Source of the DNA: Alphaproteobacteria bacterium
Lineage (GTDB): Bacteria; Pseudomonadota; Alphaproteobacteria; Sphingomonadales; Emcibacteraceae
Length of the DNA: 64,000 bases
Assembly (NCBI GenBank): GCA_030428615.1
Contig: JAUIDN010000003.1
Coordinates: 1-64,000, forward strand
Direction of reading: 5' to 3'
Under the pieces are notes generated by a model. That model ran no database searches and was not told where the DNA came from. It saw nothing but the letters and a program-made list of their open reading frames with translations. Shown piece after piece: positions 36,064 through 46,178 of this stretch (within the stretch, counting starts at the first letter, position 1; every line of letters starts with the position of its first letter). Made by a program: the position numbers and the translations under genes.

Positions 36064-38677
36064 ACATCAGGCTTTTTGAAGCAATTTCATAAACATGTTT
36101 TGACAGACCATCCTGACGTAAAATATCTTCTAACGTTTCAACCATCAGCTTTTGCCGATCCTCGTCAAACGACTTCCAACGAGTTAATTGCTTTGAAAGT
36201 CCGGCTGCAACTTGCGGGTTTATTGGATCAAGCGCCTTTATATTCTGGGCGAGGAATTGATATCCCCTACCCGATTTATCATGAAAAGAAACCTGATTAA
36301 GACCGGAAAACACACTGATCAGAGATCGTACCCTGTTTGGGGTTTTAATATCAAAATCGGGATGATTGCTCAGAGCGATCATCCGATCTATAACATCGCT
36401 CCTTGTCGACATTGCCTGAGCGCTAAACCATTTATCGAGCACCAGTTCATCTTCATGCCATTTGTTATAAAAAGATGATATCACGTCTTCACGGCAAGGC
36501 GCATCACTGTCGACCAGAAACGTAAATGCGGCTATTTCATCTGTCATATTGCTCGCTGTATGAAACTGTTCCTCGCAAAGTTTTGTTATTCCCGGCTCGT
36601 TAAGTTCCATTAAATATCCAAGGATCATATTTTTGAGCCGTCTACGCCCGACCGCCTCGGAAGAGAATTCATACGGCTCATTCGTTTTGCATCTATTATA
36701 TTGGTCGATCAATTCGTCCTTTAACGCAGTCGCCAGTCCTTTTACCATAAGTTTTCTGGCAGCATGAATACCATCAACATCTATCGGAGTTCTTTGTTGG
36801 CCAAGGAAACCTTCACTTGGAAGACTAAGCATTTCTGCAATAAACGCCTTATCGAGGTTTTCACTATTCAAAACGTGCCGCAATGCACCAATAAACTGAT
36901 CGTCCAAATGCAATTCGCGCCCAGCATTAAGATCATCAACAAGGGAGAGTATGATATCGGTCGCAATTTCCTGCGCGGCTTCCCAGCGATTGAAACTATC
37001 ACTATCATGAGCAACCAGAAACAGCTGATCATCACGTGTGAGGTCCGCTTTAAGCTTAACAGGCGCCGAAAAGCCCCGCAAAATAGATGGGACGGGGCGT
37101 TCAGAAATATTGTCAAACCTGAAACTTTGTTTCCATTGCTTCAAATCCAGTAAAGTTGTCCCGCCCGGCAGCATTTCATTGCCTTTACCGTCCAGAAGTC
37201 CAAGCTCAATTGGGATATGCATCGGCTTTTTATCCAGTTGTCCGGGGGTAACTGGGATATTCTGAGTAAAGGTAATTTCAAATGTTTCTGCATTTTTATC
37301 ATAATGACTTTCTGCCGTGACCTCGGGGGTACCCGCCTGACTGTACCATAATCTGAACTGACCCAAATCAACTCCTGAGCCATCCTCCATCGCGCGGACA
37401 AAATCTTCACATGTAACGGCTTGCCCATCATGACGCTCGAAATATAGATCCATCGATTTGCGGTATTTTTCCGGTCCCAATATCCTGTTCATCATCCGAA
37501 TGACTTCCGAACCTTTTTCATATACTGTCATCGTATAAAAGTTATTGATTTCGATATATGATTCCGGACGCACCGGATGTGCCATGGGTCCACTGTCCTC
37601 GGCAAACTGGTGCTGTCTCAACGTCCTTACATCATCAATCCGCGTTACCGCACGACTGCCCATATCCGCCGAAAATTCGTGATCACGAAAAACCGTCAGC
37701 CCTTCTTTGAGGCTTAACTGAAACCAATCGCGGCATGTGACGCGGTTACCGGTCCAGTTATGAAAATATTCATGAGCGACCACCGTTTCGATAAACGAAA
37801 AATCATTGTCCGTCGCAGTCTCAGCCTTGGCTAGAATGCATTTTGTATTAAAAACATTTAAACTCTTATTTTCCATCGCGCCCATATTGAAGTGACTGAC
37901 AGCGACGATATTGAAGATATTAAGGTCATATTCCAGACCGTAAACCTCTTCGTCCCATTTCATGGCCGCTTTTAAGGACTTCATCGCATGAGGACATTTA
38001 TCAAGGTCATGTTTTTCAACAAAAATTCTGAGAGTAACATCCACACCATTTTTGGTGACAAAATGGTCTTCAAGATATTCGAGTTTACCGCCGACAAGCG
38101 CGAACAGATAGCTCGGCTTTGGAAAAGGGTCGTTCCAGATCACAAAATGACGATCATTTTCCAGTTCTCCGCGCTCAATTTCATTTCCGTTAGATAGAAG
38201 CACCGGGTATTTTTCTTTATCGGCTTCAATGCGTACATTGTATTTTGCCATGATATCAGGGCGGTCAATAAAATATGTAATACGCCTGAAACCCTGCGCT
38301 TCACATTGTGTACAGAACATGCCATTGGACATGTAAAGCCCCTCAAGCGCGGTATTTGATGCCGGATCAATATCATTAACGATATTCAAATCAAATTCAT
38401 CCGGCACGTTTTCAATGGTCAATGTTTCCTCATCCGTTGAATGATTTACATCATTACCATTCACAGAAACCGAAATCAGGGTCATGTCCGTTCCATCAAG
38501 GATAAGTGGAGCATTTTTTTTACCCTGCCTTTTAACATGCAGTTTCGATGTCACGCGAGTTACGTCATCATGCAAATCGAAATTCAAATCGGCTGTTTCG
38601 ATGGTAAAATCAGGTATTTTATAGTCAGCCAAATATTTTGTCTTTGGCGTCGCAGTCTGTGCCTCGGCTTGGGCCAT
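36062..38677 (-). CDS. pepN: aminopeptidase N
   Basis: An 871-residue M1 metallopeptidase of bacterial PepN length. Substrate motif GAMEN (in FNMGAMENKSLNVF), zinc motif HEYFHNW with the distal Glu in SLKEGLTVFRDHEFS. Removes N-terminal residues from peptides in the cytoplasm. Single gene; no strong ribosome binding site is visible before ATG 38677. Confidence 0.97.
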   Translation of the reverse strand: MAQAEAQTATPKTKYLADYKIPDFTIETADLNFDLHDDVTRVTSKLHVKRQGKKNAPLILDGTDMTLISVSVNGNDVNHSTDEETLTIENVPDEFDLNIVNDIDPASNTALEGLYMSNGMFCTQCEAQGFRRITYFIDRPDIMAKYNVRIEADKEKYPVLLSNGNEIERGELENDRHFVIWNDPFPKPSYLFALVGGKLEYLEDHFVTKNGVDVTLRIFVEKHDLDKCPHAMKSLKAAMKWDEEVYGLEYDLNIFNIVAVSHFNMGAMENKSLNVFNTKCILAKAETATDNDFSFIETVVAHEYFHNWTGNRVTCRDWFQLSLKEGLTVFRDHEFSADMGSRAVTRIDDVRTLRQHQFAEDSGPMAHPVRPESYIEINNFYTMTVYEKGSEVIRMMNRILGPEKYRKSMDLYFERHDGQAVTCEDFVRAMEDGSGVDLGQFRLWYSQAGTPEVTAESHYDKNAETFEITFTQNIPVTPGQLDKKPMHIPIELGLLDGKGNEMLPGGTTLLDLKQWKQSFRFDNISERPVPSILRGFSAPVKLKADLTRDDQLFLVAHDSDSFNRWEAAQEIATDIILSLVDDLNAGRELHLDDQFIGALRHVLNSENLDKAFIAEMLSLPSEGFLGQQRTPIDVDGIHAARKLMVKGLATALKDELIDQYNRCKTNEPYEFSSEAVGRRRLKNMILGYLMELNEPGITKLCEEQFHTASNMTDEIAAFTFLVDSDAPCREDVISSFYNKWHEDELVLDKWFSAQAMSTRSDVIDRMIALSNHPDFDIKTPNRVRSLISVFSGLNQVSFHDKSGRGYQFLAQNIKALDPINPQVAAGLSKQLTRWKSFDEDRQKLMVETLEDILRQDGLSKHVYEIASKSLM

Positions 38678-38810
38678 ATTCTATTCGTCTTTCTTTTTGT
38701 GGCAAAAATTGCCCAATGGCGCACGAGGATATATGAAATGCCCCCTCAACCACAATCAAAATTTTGTGACCGGGATAAATTTAATATTGTCTTGCATTGT
38801 TTGAAAATAT

Positions 38811-39179
38811 TCAGGCCGCCAGAATGCGTTCAACCTCATCAACCAGATCCTTTAAGTGGAAAGGTTTTTGGAGCAATTTTGAATTTTTCGGACGTTCCTG
38901 GCTGCGGTCCATGGCAACGGCTGCAAAACCGGTAATAAACATGACAGGCATGTCATCATACATCTTTGTCGCGCGGCGGGCGAGTTCGATGCCGTCCATT
39001 CCCGGCATCACAATATCAGTAAGCAGCAAATCAAACCGCGCTGAGTTAAGGTGAGGAAGCGCTTCAATACCATGCGAAACTGTAACCACGTCGTACCCGG
39101 CCTTTTTAAGTGATCGCGCCAGAAAGTTACGCATTGTATCATCGTCTTCTGCTAATAAAATTCGTCGCACTTTAATCAC
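38811..39179 (-). CDS. cpdR: single-domain response regulator CpdR
   Basis: A 122-residue receiver-only protein: RILLAEDDDTMRNFLARSL, phosphoacceptor Asp in LLLTDIVMPGMDG, Thr/Lys switch in MFITGFAAVAM and LLQKPFHLKDL. The sequence and length fit alphaproteobacterial CpdR, the phosphorelay-controlled adaptor that directs ClpXP to cell-cycle substrates. No kinase is next to it, as usual. Confidence 0.87.
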   Translation of the reverse strand: MIKVRRILLAEDDDTMRNFLARSLKKAGYDVVTVSHGIEALPHLNSARFDLLLTDIVMPGMDGIELARRATKMYDDMPVMFITGFAAVAMDRSQERPKNSKLLQKPFHLKDLVDEVERILAA

Positions 39180-39339
39180 CCTTTTTTATATTTTATTTCA
39201 TAGAATACGCTTATATATGAAATCAGTTTAATTATTCGTAAAAGTTTAGCAATAAATTGATTTTTACCTGTTTTTTTTAAATTCAATCCTATAGCCTAGA
39301 GTTGGTATTCCTAAGGATTTTATTGATCAAACCAATTAT

Positions 39340-40191
39340 ATGAATTTATTTACGCTTCTAGAGCCAAAGAAAAAGACCAATAATATCATTTATAACAGCC
39401 CCCATAGCGGTGAAAAATTTCCAAAAGATTTTTTCGATACAATCGCTATTGACAAGGGTATCCTTCTTTCGTCCGGCGACAGTTTTGTAGACCAGTTATT
39501 TGAAGAAGCATGCCAAAACGGATCCGTATTAATGAGCAATGTTTTTTCACGAAGCTATGTCGATACGAACCGTGAAGCATTTGAACTCGACCCAAATATG
39601 TTCAGTGGTGAGATAACAGAAACATTAAACGATAAAAGCGCAAAAGTAAGAATGGGGTTTGGATCAATTGCAAAATATGCCTTTACACGACAAAAAATAT
39701 ATAAGGAAAAAATACCGTTTCCTTTGGCGATTAAAAGGCTCGAGGACTATTATTTCCCGATCCATAACCAGCTGAATAATTTGCTTACAGCGGATTTTGA
39801 TCACTTTGGTTATTCTCTTCTTATTGATTGTCATTCAATGCCATCATATGAATTTCTTGGACAGCTTTCACATACTTCCTTGCAGCCGGATATTATTATT
39901 GGTGATCGTTTCGGCAGAAGCTGCCATCCGGCGGTGACAGATTATCTGATGACCTACTTTCAGGACAATGACTTCAATGTAGCGAATAACCTTCCGTTTG
40001 CCGGGGGATTTAATACAGTCAATTACGGCGAACCGGAAAAAAAACACCACGCCGTTCAGATAGAAATAAAAAAATCTCTTTACATGGATGAAGTCTCAAG
40101 AATGCCAAACGAAAACTTCAATCGGTTGCGGAAGATTATGGGAGTGTTGTCCTGCCAACTGAATAATGACATCATGACACTCGTCTCCTGA
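39340..40191 (+). CDS. N-formylglutamate amidohydrolase-family protein
   Basis: A 283-residue FGase (PF05013): YNSPHSGEKFPKDF, RSYVDTNREAFELDPNMF, LLIDCHSMPS and the C-terminal AVQIEIKKSLYMDE. The family hydrolyses N-formyl-L-glutamate (histidine degradation) or related formylated amides. No hut genes are nearby, so the physiological substrate is uncertain. The binding site before ATG 39340 is weak. Confidence 0.9.
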   Translation: MNLFTLLEPKKKTNNIIYNSPHSGEKFPKDFFDTIAIDKGILLSSGDSFVDQLFEEACQNGSVLMSNVFSRSYVDTNREAFELDPNMFSGEITETLNDKSAKVRMGFGSIAKYAFTRQKIYKEKIPFPLAIKRLEDYYFPIHNQLNNLLTADFDHFGYSLLIDCHSMPSYEFLGQLSHTSLQPDIIIGDRFGRSCHPAVTDYLMTYFQDNDFNVANNLPFAGGFNTVNYGEPEKKHHAVQIEIKKSLYMDEVSRMPNENFNRLRKIMGVLSCQLNNDIMTLVS

Positions 40192-40199
40192 TTGCTTTT

Positions 40200-40298
40200 A
40201 AAAACAAAAGAGCCATCCGGAAAATCCGGATGGCCCAAGTCTAGGGAGGAAATGCTCTTAAGAGCAGTAGCAAAATCCCTACACCAAGGACCTTGCTG
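40200..40298 (-). ncRNA. probable trans-acting small RNA, suhB/MmgR-like
   Basis: The 40192-40632 gap has no gene on the plus strand. On the minus strand a candidate promoter (TTGGAA, 16 bases, TAGTTA) precedes a roughly 100-base transcript. It contains the hairpin TGCTC-TTAA-GAGCA, then the single-stranded anti-Shine-Dalgarno segment TTTCCTCCCTAGACTTGGG, and a terminator stem GCCATCCGGA/TCCGGATGGC with a 3-base loop followed by CTCTTTTGTTTTT. The layout (hairpin, CCUCCC, terminator) is that of the alphaproteobacterial suhB/MmgR small RNA family; the family name is from memory. Confidence 0.65.
40212..40234 (-). terminator. intrinsic terminator of the small RNA
   Basis: Ten perfect pairs, loop of three, then a U-rich tail only in the minus direction; in the plus direction it is followed by CCAAGTCT. 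This asymmetry is what fixes the orientation of the small RNA. Confidence 0.75.
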
Positions 40299-40632
40299 AT
40301 AACTATGATCCAATTTTAAATTTCCAAATGCAAGTGTAATTTTTTGTTTATTTTTCAATCACTTAATCAAAACAAAAATGACACACTGTGACTTATATGC
40401 AACATATTTATAACATAAAAAACAACCTAATTTTCAATGAGTTATTTAAAAAAACAACCAATTAGTACATAAATACAACAACTGGATTATTCCGAAGAAA
40501 CTCACAACATTTTTGACTTTTTCAGCTGGTTTCTCCTTCATTATAAGAAAAACGGTGAACTTCGTTGTTGTTCACTGAGTCTATTTAAGCTAATTTTATC
40601 TCTAAAATTCCACTCATGAAGGAATATGAAGC

Positions 40633-41442
40633 ATGCTGAATTTTGACGAACCGGTCATCATGTTGATGGTCCTTCCTTTTCTAATCACCATCATAGGTCA
40701 TGGATTATTTCGTTATTTTGCCGGCGAAGGTCTTGGACACAGTCTGGCAAATTCATCGCTTACGATCGCTTTTATCATCACTCTTTTGATATTTTACGGC
40801 ATCCCTAACATACCGATCCGCACCAATACCGATCAGTTATTCCTGATTTGTCTGATATCGCTCTGCTTCGGATTTATTCAGGACAGATATCCGAAAATAA
40901 GTTTCCTGTCGCCGCAGATCCATATCGCGCTGATGATATTGGTGGTATTCTGGATTTATGCCAATAACGGCGCCTTCCCTGTGATCAGAGCGGATATATT
41001 CGCGCTTGCATACATCACTATTATTGCCATTATCCTGTTTCTCAAACTCGAAGACATCCAATATAATGACCTTCAGGCGCCGGTTTCACTTTTCTGGGCT
41101 GCTGTGGGGCTTTATGTGGTTTCTAAGGGGTCCGATATTCCCCTTAGCGAAAATTTGATGATGATCCTCATCGCTGCGCTTGGCACTTATCTGATTTTGA
41201 ATTTTCCAAAACCTAAATTCCCCTTTGGTGCGTCTGCGCTGTATCCGGGGTATCTGATCGTTCTGAGTGTGGCGATTCAGATGTTCAATGTTGACCCGTC
41301 ACTCGGCCTTTCATTATTTATTTTGACAGCCATATTTTATAGTGAAAATATCATAAGGCTCTTGCCTGGAGAGTATGCGACACCGCTTATCAGGCTGGTT
41401 ATGCCGGCCGTTCCAATTGCATTCGCCTGGATATTTTCATGA
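40633..41442 (+). CDS. multi-pass membrane protein, unknown function
   Basis: A 269-residue, very hydrophobic protein with about eight helices. The start ATG has AAGGAATATG upstream. A segment CFGFIQDRYPKISFLSPQIHIAL looks like a degraded version of the GFLDDR region of MraY/WecA polyprenyl-phosphate sugar-phosphate transferases, but the first catalytic Asp would be Gln and no second acidic motif is evident. If homologous it is inactive. No other similarity is recognised. Confidence 0.6.
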   Translation: MLNFDEPVIMLMVLPFLITIIGHGLFRYFAGEGLGHSLANSSLTIAFIITLLIFYGIPNIPIRTNTDQLFLICLISLCFGFIQDRYPKISFLSPQIHIALMILVVFWIYANNGAFPVIRADIFALAYITIIAIILFLKLEDIQYNDLQAPVSLFWAAVGLYVVSKGSDIPLSENLMMILIAALGTYLILNFPKPKFPFGASALYPGYLIVLSVAIQMFNVDPSLGLSLFILTAIFYSENIIRLLPGEYATPLIRLVMPAVPIAFAWIFS

Positions 41443-41516
41443 AATCACAGATTTGCATTTAAGAAATCTTGCTGATACGCTTTAACGATATTTCACGAAA
41501 ATATAGGGAAAGACGC

Positions 41517-43511
41517 ATGAAGTTTGTCATAACATTAATCACAATACTGATAATACAAATCAATGTGCATGCAAAAACCATGACGATGGTCGATTTGCTA
41601 AATGTACCATCCGTAAATAACGGGCAGATTGCACCGGATGAAAAATCAATTATATTTGTAAAAAATCAGGCAGACTGGGACAAAAATACGGAAACAAGCA
41701 CCATCTGGTGGGCCGGTGTAAATGGCAGCAGTATTCTGCAACTGACCTCTGATCAGTATGATTCAAAATCACCCCGATGGTCGCCCGACGGACAACAAAT
41801 ACTTTTCTTGAGTAAACGTGCCGACGATACCAACACTCAAATTTATGTCATGCCCATAAACGGTGGAGAAGCATTACGCCTTTCAAATCACGCAACCGAT
41901 ATTTCTTCCGCCGAATGGACCAAAGATGGCAATGATATTTATTTCATCGCCAGTGATGAAAAAAGCGACGAAGAAAAAAAACGTGAAGAAGAAAAAGATG
42001 ATGTCTATAAATTTGAACAAAATTACCAGCAAAAACACCTGTGGAAAATTTCGGCAACGAACGGCACTGAAAAACGAATAACTGAGGGAGACTTCAGTGT
42101 AACCCGTTATAATTTTTCACAAGACGGCAGTAAAATACTCTTTCATCGAGGGCCTAGCCCACTTCTGGATGCAGCGCTTCAAAATGAGATCTGGATTATG
42201 GACATCGACGGAAACGATGCTCGACAGATCACAAAAAATAGCAACCCCGAAAGTGGGGCCGAATTATCCCCGGATAATGAAATGGTTCTTTATTTAGCGT
42301 GGACCGATGAAAACGATGTCGCTTATTTTGAAAATAACCTGTATTTGATTGCAATCAGCGAAGGTAAACCAAAACAATTACTTGGTGATTTCGACCACGA
42401 CATACAGCAGGCCCATTGGTCGGAAGATGGTCGCAGCATTTATTTCAAAGCAAATCTGGGGGTTCATAACGAATTATTCAAATATGAGGTAGCCGCTGGC
42501 ACCATAACCCAGCTTACCGACGGGCAGCATACGGTCGCGGGATGGCAATATGATCCCACTTCTGATCATCACCTAATATCCATTCGCACCGCTCATAATA
42601 ATGGTGATTTCTGGCACCTTGAAACAAATACTCAAGAGCCAATAAGAATAACAAATATCTTTGACCATCTGGAGAAAGATTTTGATCTGCCCGAACAGGA
42701 TGTGGTGCGTTGGGCCGGTGCTGATGGCGTTGAAATCGAAGGGATGATCATTTACCCAAACGGATATCAGGAAGGAAAACGCTATCCATTGGTTGTGCAA
42801 ACCCACGGCGGGCCCCGTTCATCTGACCAGTGGGGAATTTATAGCGCGACAAGCTACGCAACTGTTCTTGCGGCAAACGGCTATGTCATTTTGCGTCCCA
42901 ATTACCGCGGAAGTGTTGGATATGGTGACGATTTCGTGCGTGATATGGTTGGCGGCTATTTCAACCAATCACATCTTGACGTCATGACCGGTGTCGACCA
43001 CCTTATTGATAGTGGCATCGTGGATGAGAACCAACTGGTAAAAATGGGATATAGCGCCGGGGGCCATATGACCAATAAGATCATTACCTACACTGATCGA
43101 TTTAAAGCAGCCTCTTCTGCAGCAGGGACCGTAAACTGGATATCCATGTATAGCCAAAGTGATACACGCATTTACCGCACCCCGTGGTTTGGTGGAACAC
43201 CCTGGCAGGAAAATGCCCCCATAGATGTTTATTGGGACCACTCGCCCTTGAAAGATATATCGAAAGTCACCACGCCGACCATGATTATTGTTGGCGGCGC
43301 AGACGTAAGGGTACCAAAACAACAGTCCATTGAACTTTACCGGGCACTTAAATCGAACGGTGTGGATACTGATCTTTATATCGTCCCCCGTGAACAACAT
43401 GGCTGGAAGGAATTACGGCATAAATTATCTAAGATGAACCTTGAAATGTCATGGTTTGAAAAGTACGTAAAAGGTAAAAATTTTCCATGGGAATCTGTAG
43501 ATGAAAAGTAA
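41517..43511 (+). CDS. exported S9-family prolyl oligopeptidase-like peptidase
   Basis: 664 residues from ATG 41517 (AGGGA upstream; a longer frame from 41469 is rejected because it would precede the signal peptide). The signal peptide MKFVITLITILIIQINVHA is followed by a WD40-like beta-propeller (SPRWSPDGQQILFLSKR, AHWSEDGRSIYFKA) and a C-terminal alpha/beta hydrolase with GYSAGGHMTN (Ser nucleophile), GGADVRVP (Asp) and EQHGW (His). A periplasmic dipeptidyl/acylaminoacyl peptidase. Confidence 0.93.
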   Translation: MKFVITLITILIIQINVHAKTMTMVDLLNVPSVNNGQIAPDEKSIIFVKNQADWDKNTETSTIWWAGVNGSSILQLTSDQYDSKSPRWSPDGQQILFLSKRADDTNTQIYVMPINGGEALRLSNHATDISSAEWTKDGNDIYFIASDEKSDEEKKREEEKDDVYKFEQNYQQKHLWKISATNGTEKRITEGDFSVTRYNFSQDGSKILFHRGPSPLLDAALQNEIWIMDIDGNDARQITKNSNPESGAELSPDNEMVLYLAWTDENDVAYFENNLYLIAISEGKPKQLLGDFDHDIQQAHWSEDGRSIYFKANLGVHNELFKYEVAAGTITQLTDGQHTVAGWQYDPTSDHHLISIRTAHNNGDFWHLETNTQEPIRITNIFDHLEKDFDLPEQDVVRWAGADGVEIEGMIIYPNGYQEGKRYPLVVQTHGGPRSSDQWGIYSATSYATVLAANGYVILRPNYRGSVGYGDDFVRDMVGGYFNQSHLDVMTGVDHLIDSGIVDENQLVKMGYSAGGHMTNKIITYTDRFKAASSAAGTVNWISMYSQSDTRIYRTPWFGGTPWQENAPIDVYWDHSPLKDISKVTTPTMIIVGGADVRVPKQQSIELYRALKSNGVDTDLYIVPREQHGWKELRHKLSKMNLEMSWFEKYVKGKNFPWESVDEK

Positions 43512-43621
43512 ATTTTTGGAAAAAGGTCAATAATTATAGACATTTGAGAAATAATATCATAGGCTCGCCTTTGTTAGAAACTTCTAATATTAGTTTGTAT
43601 AATATAAGTGTAAGGGGCGAC

Positions 43622-44116
43622 ATGGAAAATATTAAAAAACTTATCCTGGAAAAGAAATCCAGGGTAGTTGAAATGCAGGTTTTTGAGGCCCTTTCGAAAG
43701 ACATCCTGCAAGGGCTTAACGTTGACCTGGTCAGCGTCTGGACATTTGATGAAGATAACAGCACACTCACATGCAAATACAGCCTTAATAGGTTTAATAA
43801 AGGTTTCCTGGATGAAGTAGTAATATCGGAAAAAGATTTTCCAAATTATTTCTCCGGCGTTATCCAAGGCGTATCAATCAAAGCGGACGACGTATATTCA
43901 CATCCTGTTACCCGTGACCTCAGTGATACCTATTACAGTAAGTTCGGTATTTTATCTGCACTTGATTATATTATCTATGCTGACGGTGAGGCTATTGGCC
44001 TTGTCTGCTGTGAAATGACTTCAGGCGAAAGAATATGGATGGATGCCGATGTCGACTACGTTCGTGTTCTAACGGTTTTAGCGGGTGCTGAATTAAAAAC
44101 ACCTAAAGAAAACTAA
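43622..44116 (+). CDS. GAF-domain protein
   Basis: About 164 residues from ATG 43622, behind AGGGG; an upstream in-frame extension is rejected. The whole protein is a GAF-like sensor domain: SVWTFDEDNSTLTCKYSL, then SPNYFSG-type region, ALDYIIYADGEAIGLVCCE, and a C-terminal helix with VRVLTVLAGAELK. There is no output domain. Presumed small-molecule or redox sensing, ligand unknown. A TATAAT at 43598 lies just upstream. Confidence 0.8.
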   Translation: MENIKKLILEKKSRVVEMQVFEALSKDILQGLNVDLVSVWTFDEDNSTLTCKYSLNRFNKGFLDEVVISEKDFPNYFSGVIQGVSIKADDVYSHPVTRDLSDTYYSKFGILSALDYIIYADGEAIGLVCCEMTSGERIWMDADVDYVRVLTVLAGAELKTPKEN

Positions 44117-44197
44117 TTTCATCTTTACATAGACATGCCTTAAAGAATAGCTATACTGCGCCAAATTTTAATGCGGCCTTTTAAAAGCGATCAGATT

Positions 44198-46027
44198 ATG
44201 ACCCTACGCAATATTGCAATTATTGCTCACGTTGACCACGGCAAAACTACTCTTGTTGATGGCATGTTCAAACAAAGCGGCATGTACCGTGACAACGAAA
44301 CCGTCGAAGAATGCGCAATGGACAGCAACGACCTTGAAAAAGAGCGTGGCATTACCATTTTCGCGAAATGTACAGCCGTTGATTGGGGCGATCACCGTAT
44401 AAATATTGTTGACACACCGGGACATGCGGATTTCGGCGGTGAAGTTGAACGAATTCTCAATATGGTGGATGGGGTTATCCTTCTTGTTGATAGTGCTGAA
44501 GGGCCTATGCCACAAACCAAATTTGTGACGGGAAAAGCTCTTGCACTTGGTCTTAAGCCGATTGTGGTGATAAACAAAATAGATAAACCGGATCGTAGAC
44601 CGGATGAAGTACACGACGAAATTTTCGATCTTTTTGTCAATCTGGATGCCAATGATGAGCAGCTTGATTTTCCTATGTTATACGCTTCCGGCCGGGACGG
44701 CTGGGCATCTGAAGACCTTGACGGTCCCCGTGACAATCTGGACCCCCTGTTTCAAAAGCTTATTGATCATTTTGACAAACCTGCCATGCGAACCAAGGAA
44801 ATTGTCGACGAACCATTTACAATGCTCGCGACGCTTCTGGACCGCGACAATTTTATGGGCCGCGTCCTTACCGGGCGTATACAAAGCGGTAAAATCAAAA
44901 TAAATGACCCGATTAAGGTTCTAAATCAATCGGGTAAGGTGGTCGAGGCAGGCCGCGCGACAAAGTTAATGTCATTTGAAGGGCTTAATCGCGTTCCCGT
45001 CGATGAAGCAATCGCCGGTGACATCATTGCAATTGCCGGACTTTCCATTGGCACGGTTGCGGATACAATTTGCGCACCGGATGTAGAAACGCCGCTTCAG
45101 GCACAGCCGATTGACCCCCCTACTCTTTCCATGAGGTTTTCGGTAAATGATAGTCCCCTGGCGGGCCGCGAAGGTGATAAGGTGACGTCACGAATGATCC
45201 GTGATCGCCTTGAGCGTGAGTCGGAGGGCAATGTCGCGATCCGTGTCACTGAAAGTGAAAGTAAAGACAGTTTTGATGTCGCCGGTCGCGGCGAACTTCA
45301 ACTTGGCGTTCTCATCGAAACAATGCGGCGCGAAGGGTTTGAGCTTTCAATTTCACGACCAAGAGTACTCTACCAGGCGGACGAAAATGGAAATCGCACC
45401 GAGCCTTACGAAGAAGTAATTATCGATGTCGATGAGGAATATTCAGGTGTGGTCGTGGAAAAAATGGCTGAACGCAAGGCGGAAATGACCGACATGCGCT
45501 CTTCTGGCGCTGGAAAATCACGGATCACATTCCTCGCGCCGTCACGTGGTCTTATCGGGTATCATGGAGAATTCCTCACCGATACGCGCGGAACAGGGAT
45601 TATGAACAGAACATATCACAGCTACGGTCCCTATAAAGGACCAATACGGGGTCGTCGTGTTGGCGTGCTGATCAGTATGGGCATGGGTAAAGCAGTAGCA
45701 TATGCGCTTTTCAATCTGGAAGACCGTGGTGTTATTATGGTTCACCCACAGGAAGAAGTATATGAAGGTATGGTTATCGGCGAACATACGAGAAGCAACG
45801 ATCTGGATGTTAACGTCCTTAAGGGCAAGCAATTAACGAACATCCGCGCCGCCGGAAAAGACGATGCTATCAAATTAACGCCGCCCCGTAAACTCACGCT
45901 TGAGCAGGCCATTGCCTACATACAGGATGATGAATTGGTGGAAGTAACACCCGCAAGTATCCGTCTTCGAAAACGTTTTCTTGTTCCACATGAACGCAAA
46001 AAGGCCGCGAAAGCCGCGGCTCAATAG
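44198..46027 (+). CDS. typA: translational GTPase TypA/BipA
   Basis: 609 residues from ATG 44198, which gives the family start MTLRNIAIIAHVDHGKTTL; a longer frame from 44171 is less likely. GTPase motifs are AHVDHGKT, DTPGHADF and NKIDKPDRRPDEV, followed by the EF-G-like domains and the BipA C-terminal domain (GTGIMNRTYHSYGPYKG). A ribosome-associated stress and assembly GTPase. Confidence 0.97.
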   Translation: MTLRNIAIIAHVDHGKTTLVDGMFKQSGMYRDNETVEECAMDSNDLEKERGITIFAKCTAVDWGDHRINIVDTPGHADFGGEVERILNMVDGVILLVDSAEGPMPQTKFVTGKALALGLKPIVVINKIDKPDRRPDEVHDEIFDLFVNLDANDEQLDFPMLYASGRDGWASEDLDGPRDNLDPLFQKLIDHFDKPAMRTKEIVDEPFTMLATLLDRDNFMGRVLTGRIQSGKIKINDPIKVLNQSGKVVEAGRATKLMSFEGLNRVPVDEAIAGDIIAIAGLSIGTVADTICAPDVETPLQAQPIDPPTLSMRFSVNDSPLAGREGDKVTSRMIRDRLERESEGNVAIRVTESESKDSFDVAGRGELQLGVLIETMRREGFELSISRPRVLYQADENGNRTEPYEEVIIDVDEEYSGVVVEKMAERKAEMTDMRSSGAGKSRITFLAPSRGLIGYHGEFLTDTRGTGIMNRTYHSYGPYKGPIRGRRVGVLISMGMGKAVAYALFNLEDRGVIMVHPQEEVYEGMVIGEHTRSNDLDVNVLKGKQLTNIRAAGKDDAIKLTPPRKLTLEQAIAYIQDDELVEVTPASIRLRKRFLVPHERKKAAKAAAQ

Positions 46028-46178
46028 CAATACCGACACTTGAAACGTTAAAACAACAAAAAATGTGATCGTAAAACCCCATCTTAAACCGACAGGTGAT
46101 AGATCGTTATCTGCTTTACTAAACTTTAATATATTTAATTTAGGATATAGCGATAACTGATTTTACTGAGGGGACATT

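Noticed and set aside
36062-38677. Long antisense frames within pepN and the amidohydrolases
   Set aside because: They are opposite-strand shadows of well-supported genes and have no start signals.
40633-41442. Functional MraY/WecA-family transferase
   Set aside because: The catalytic Asp pair is absent; only a weak motif echo remains.
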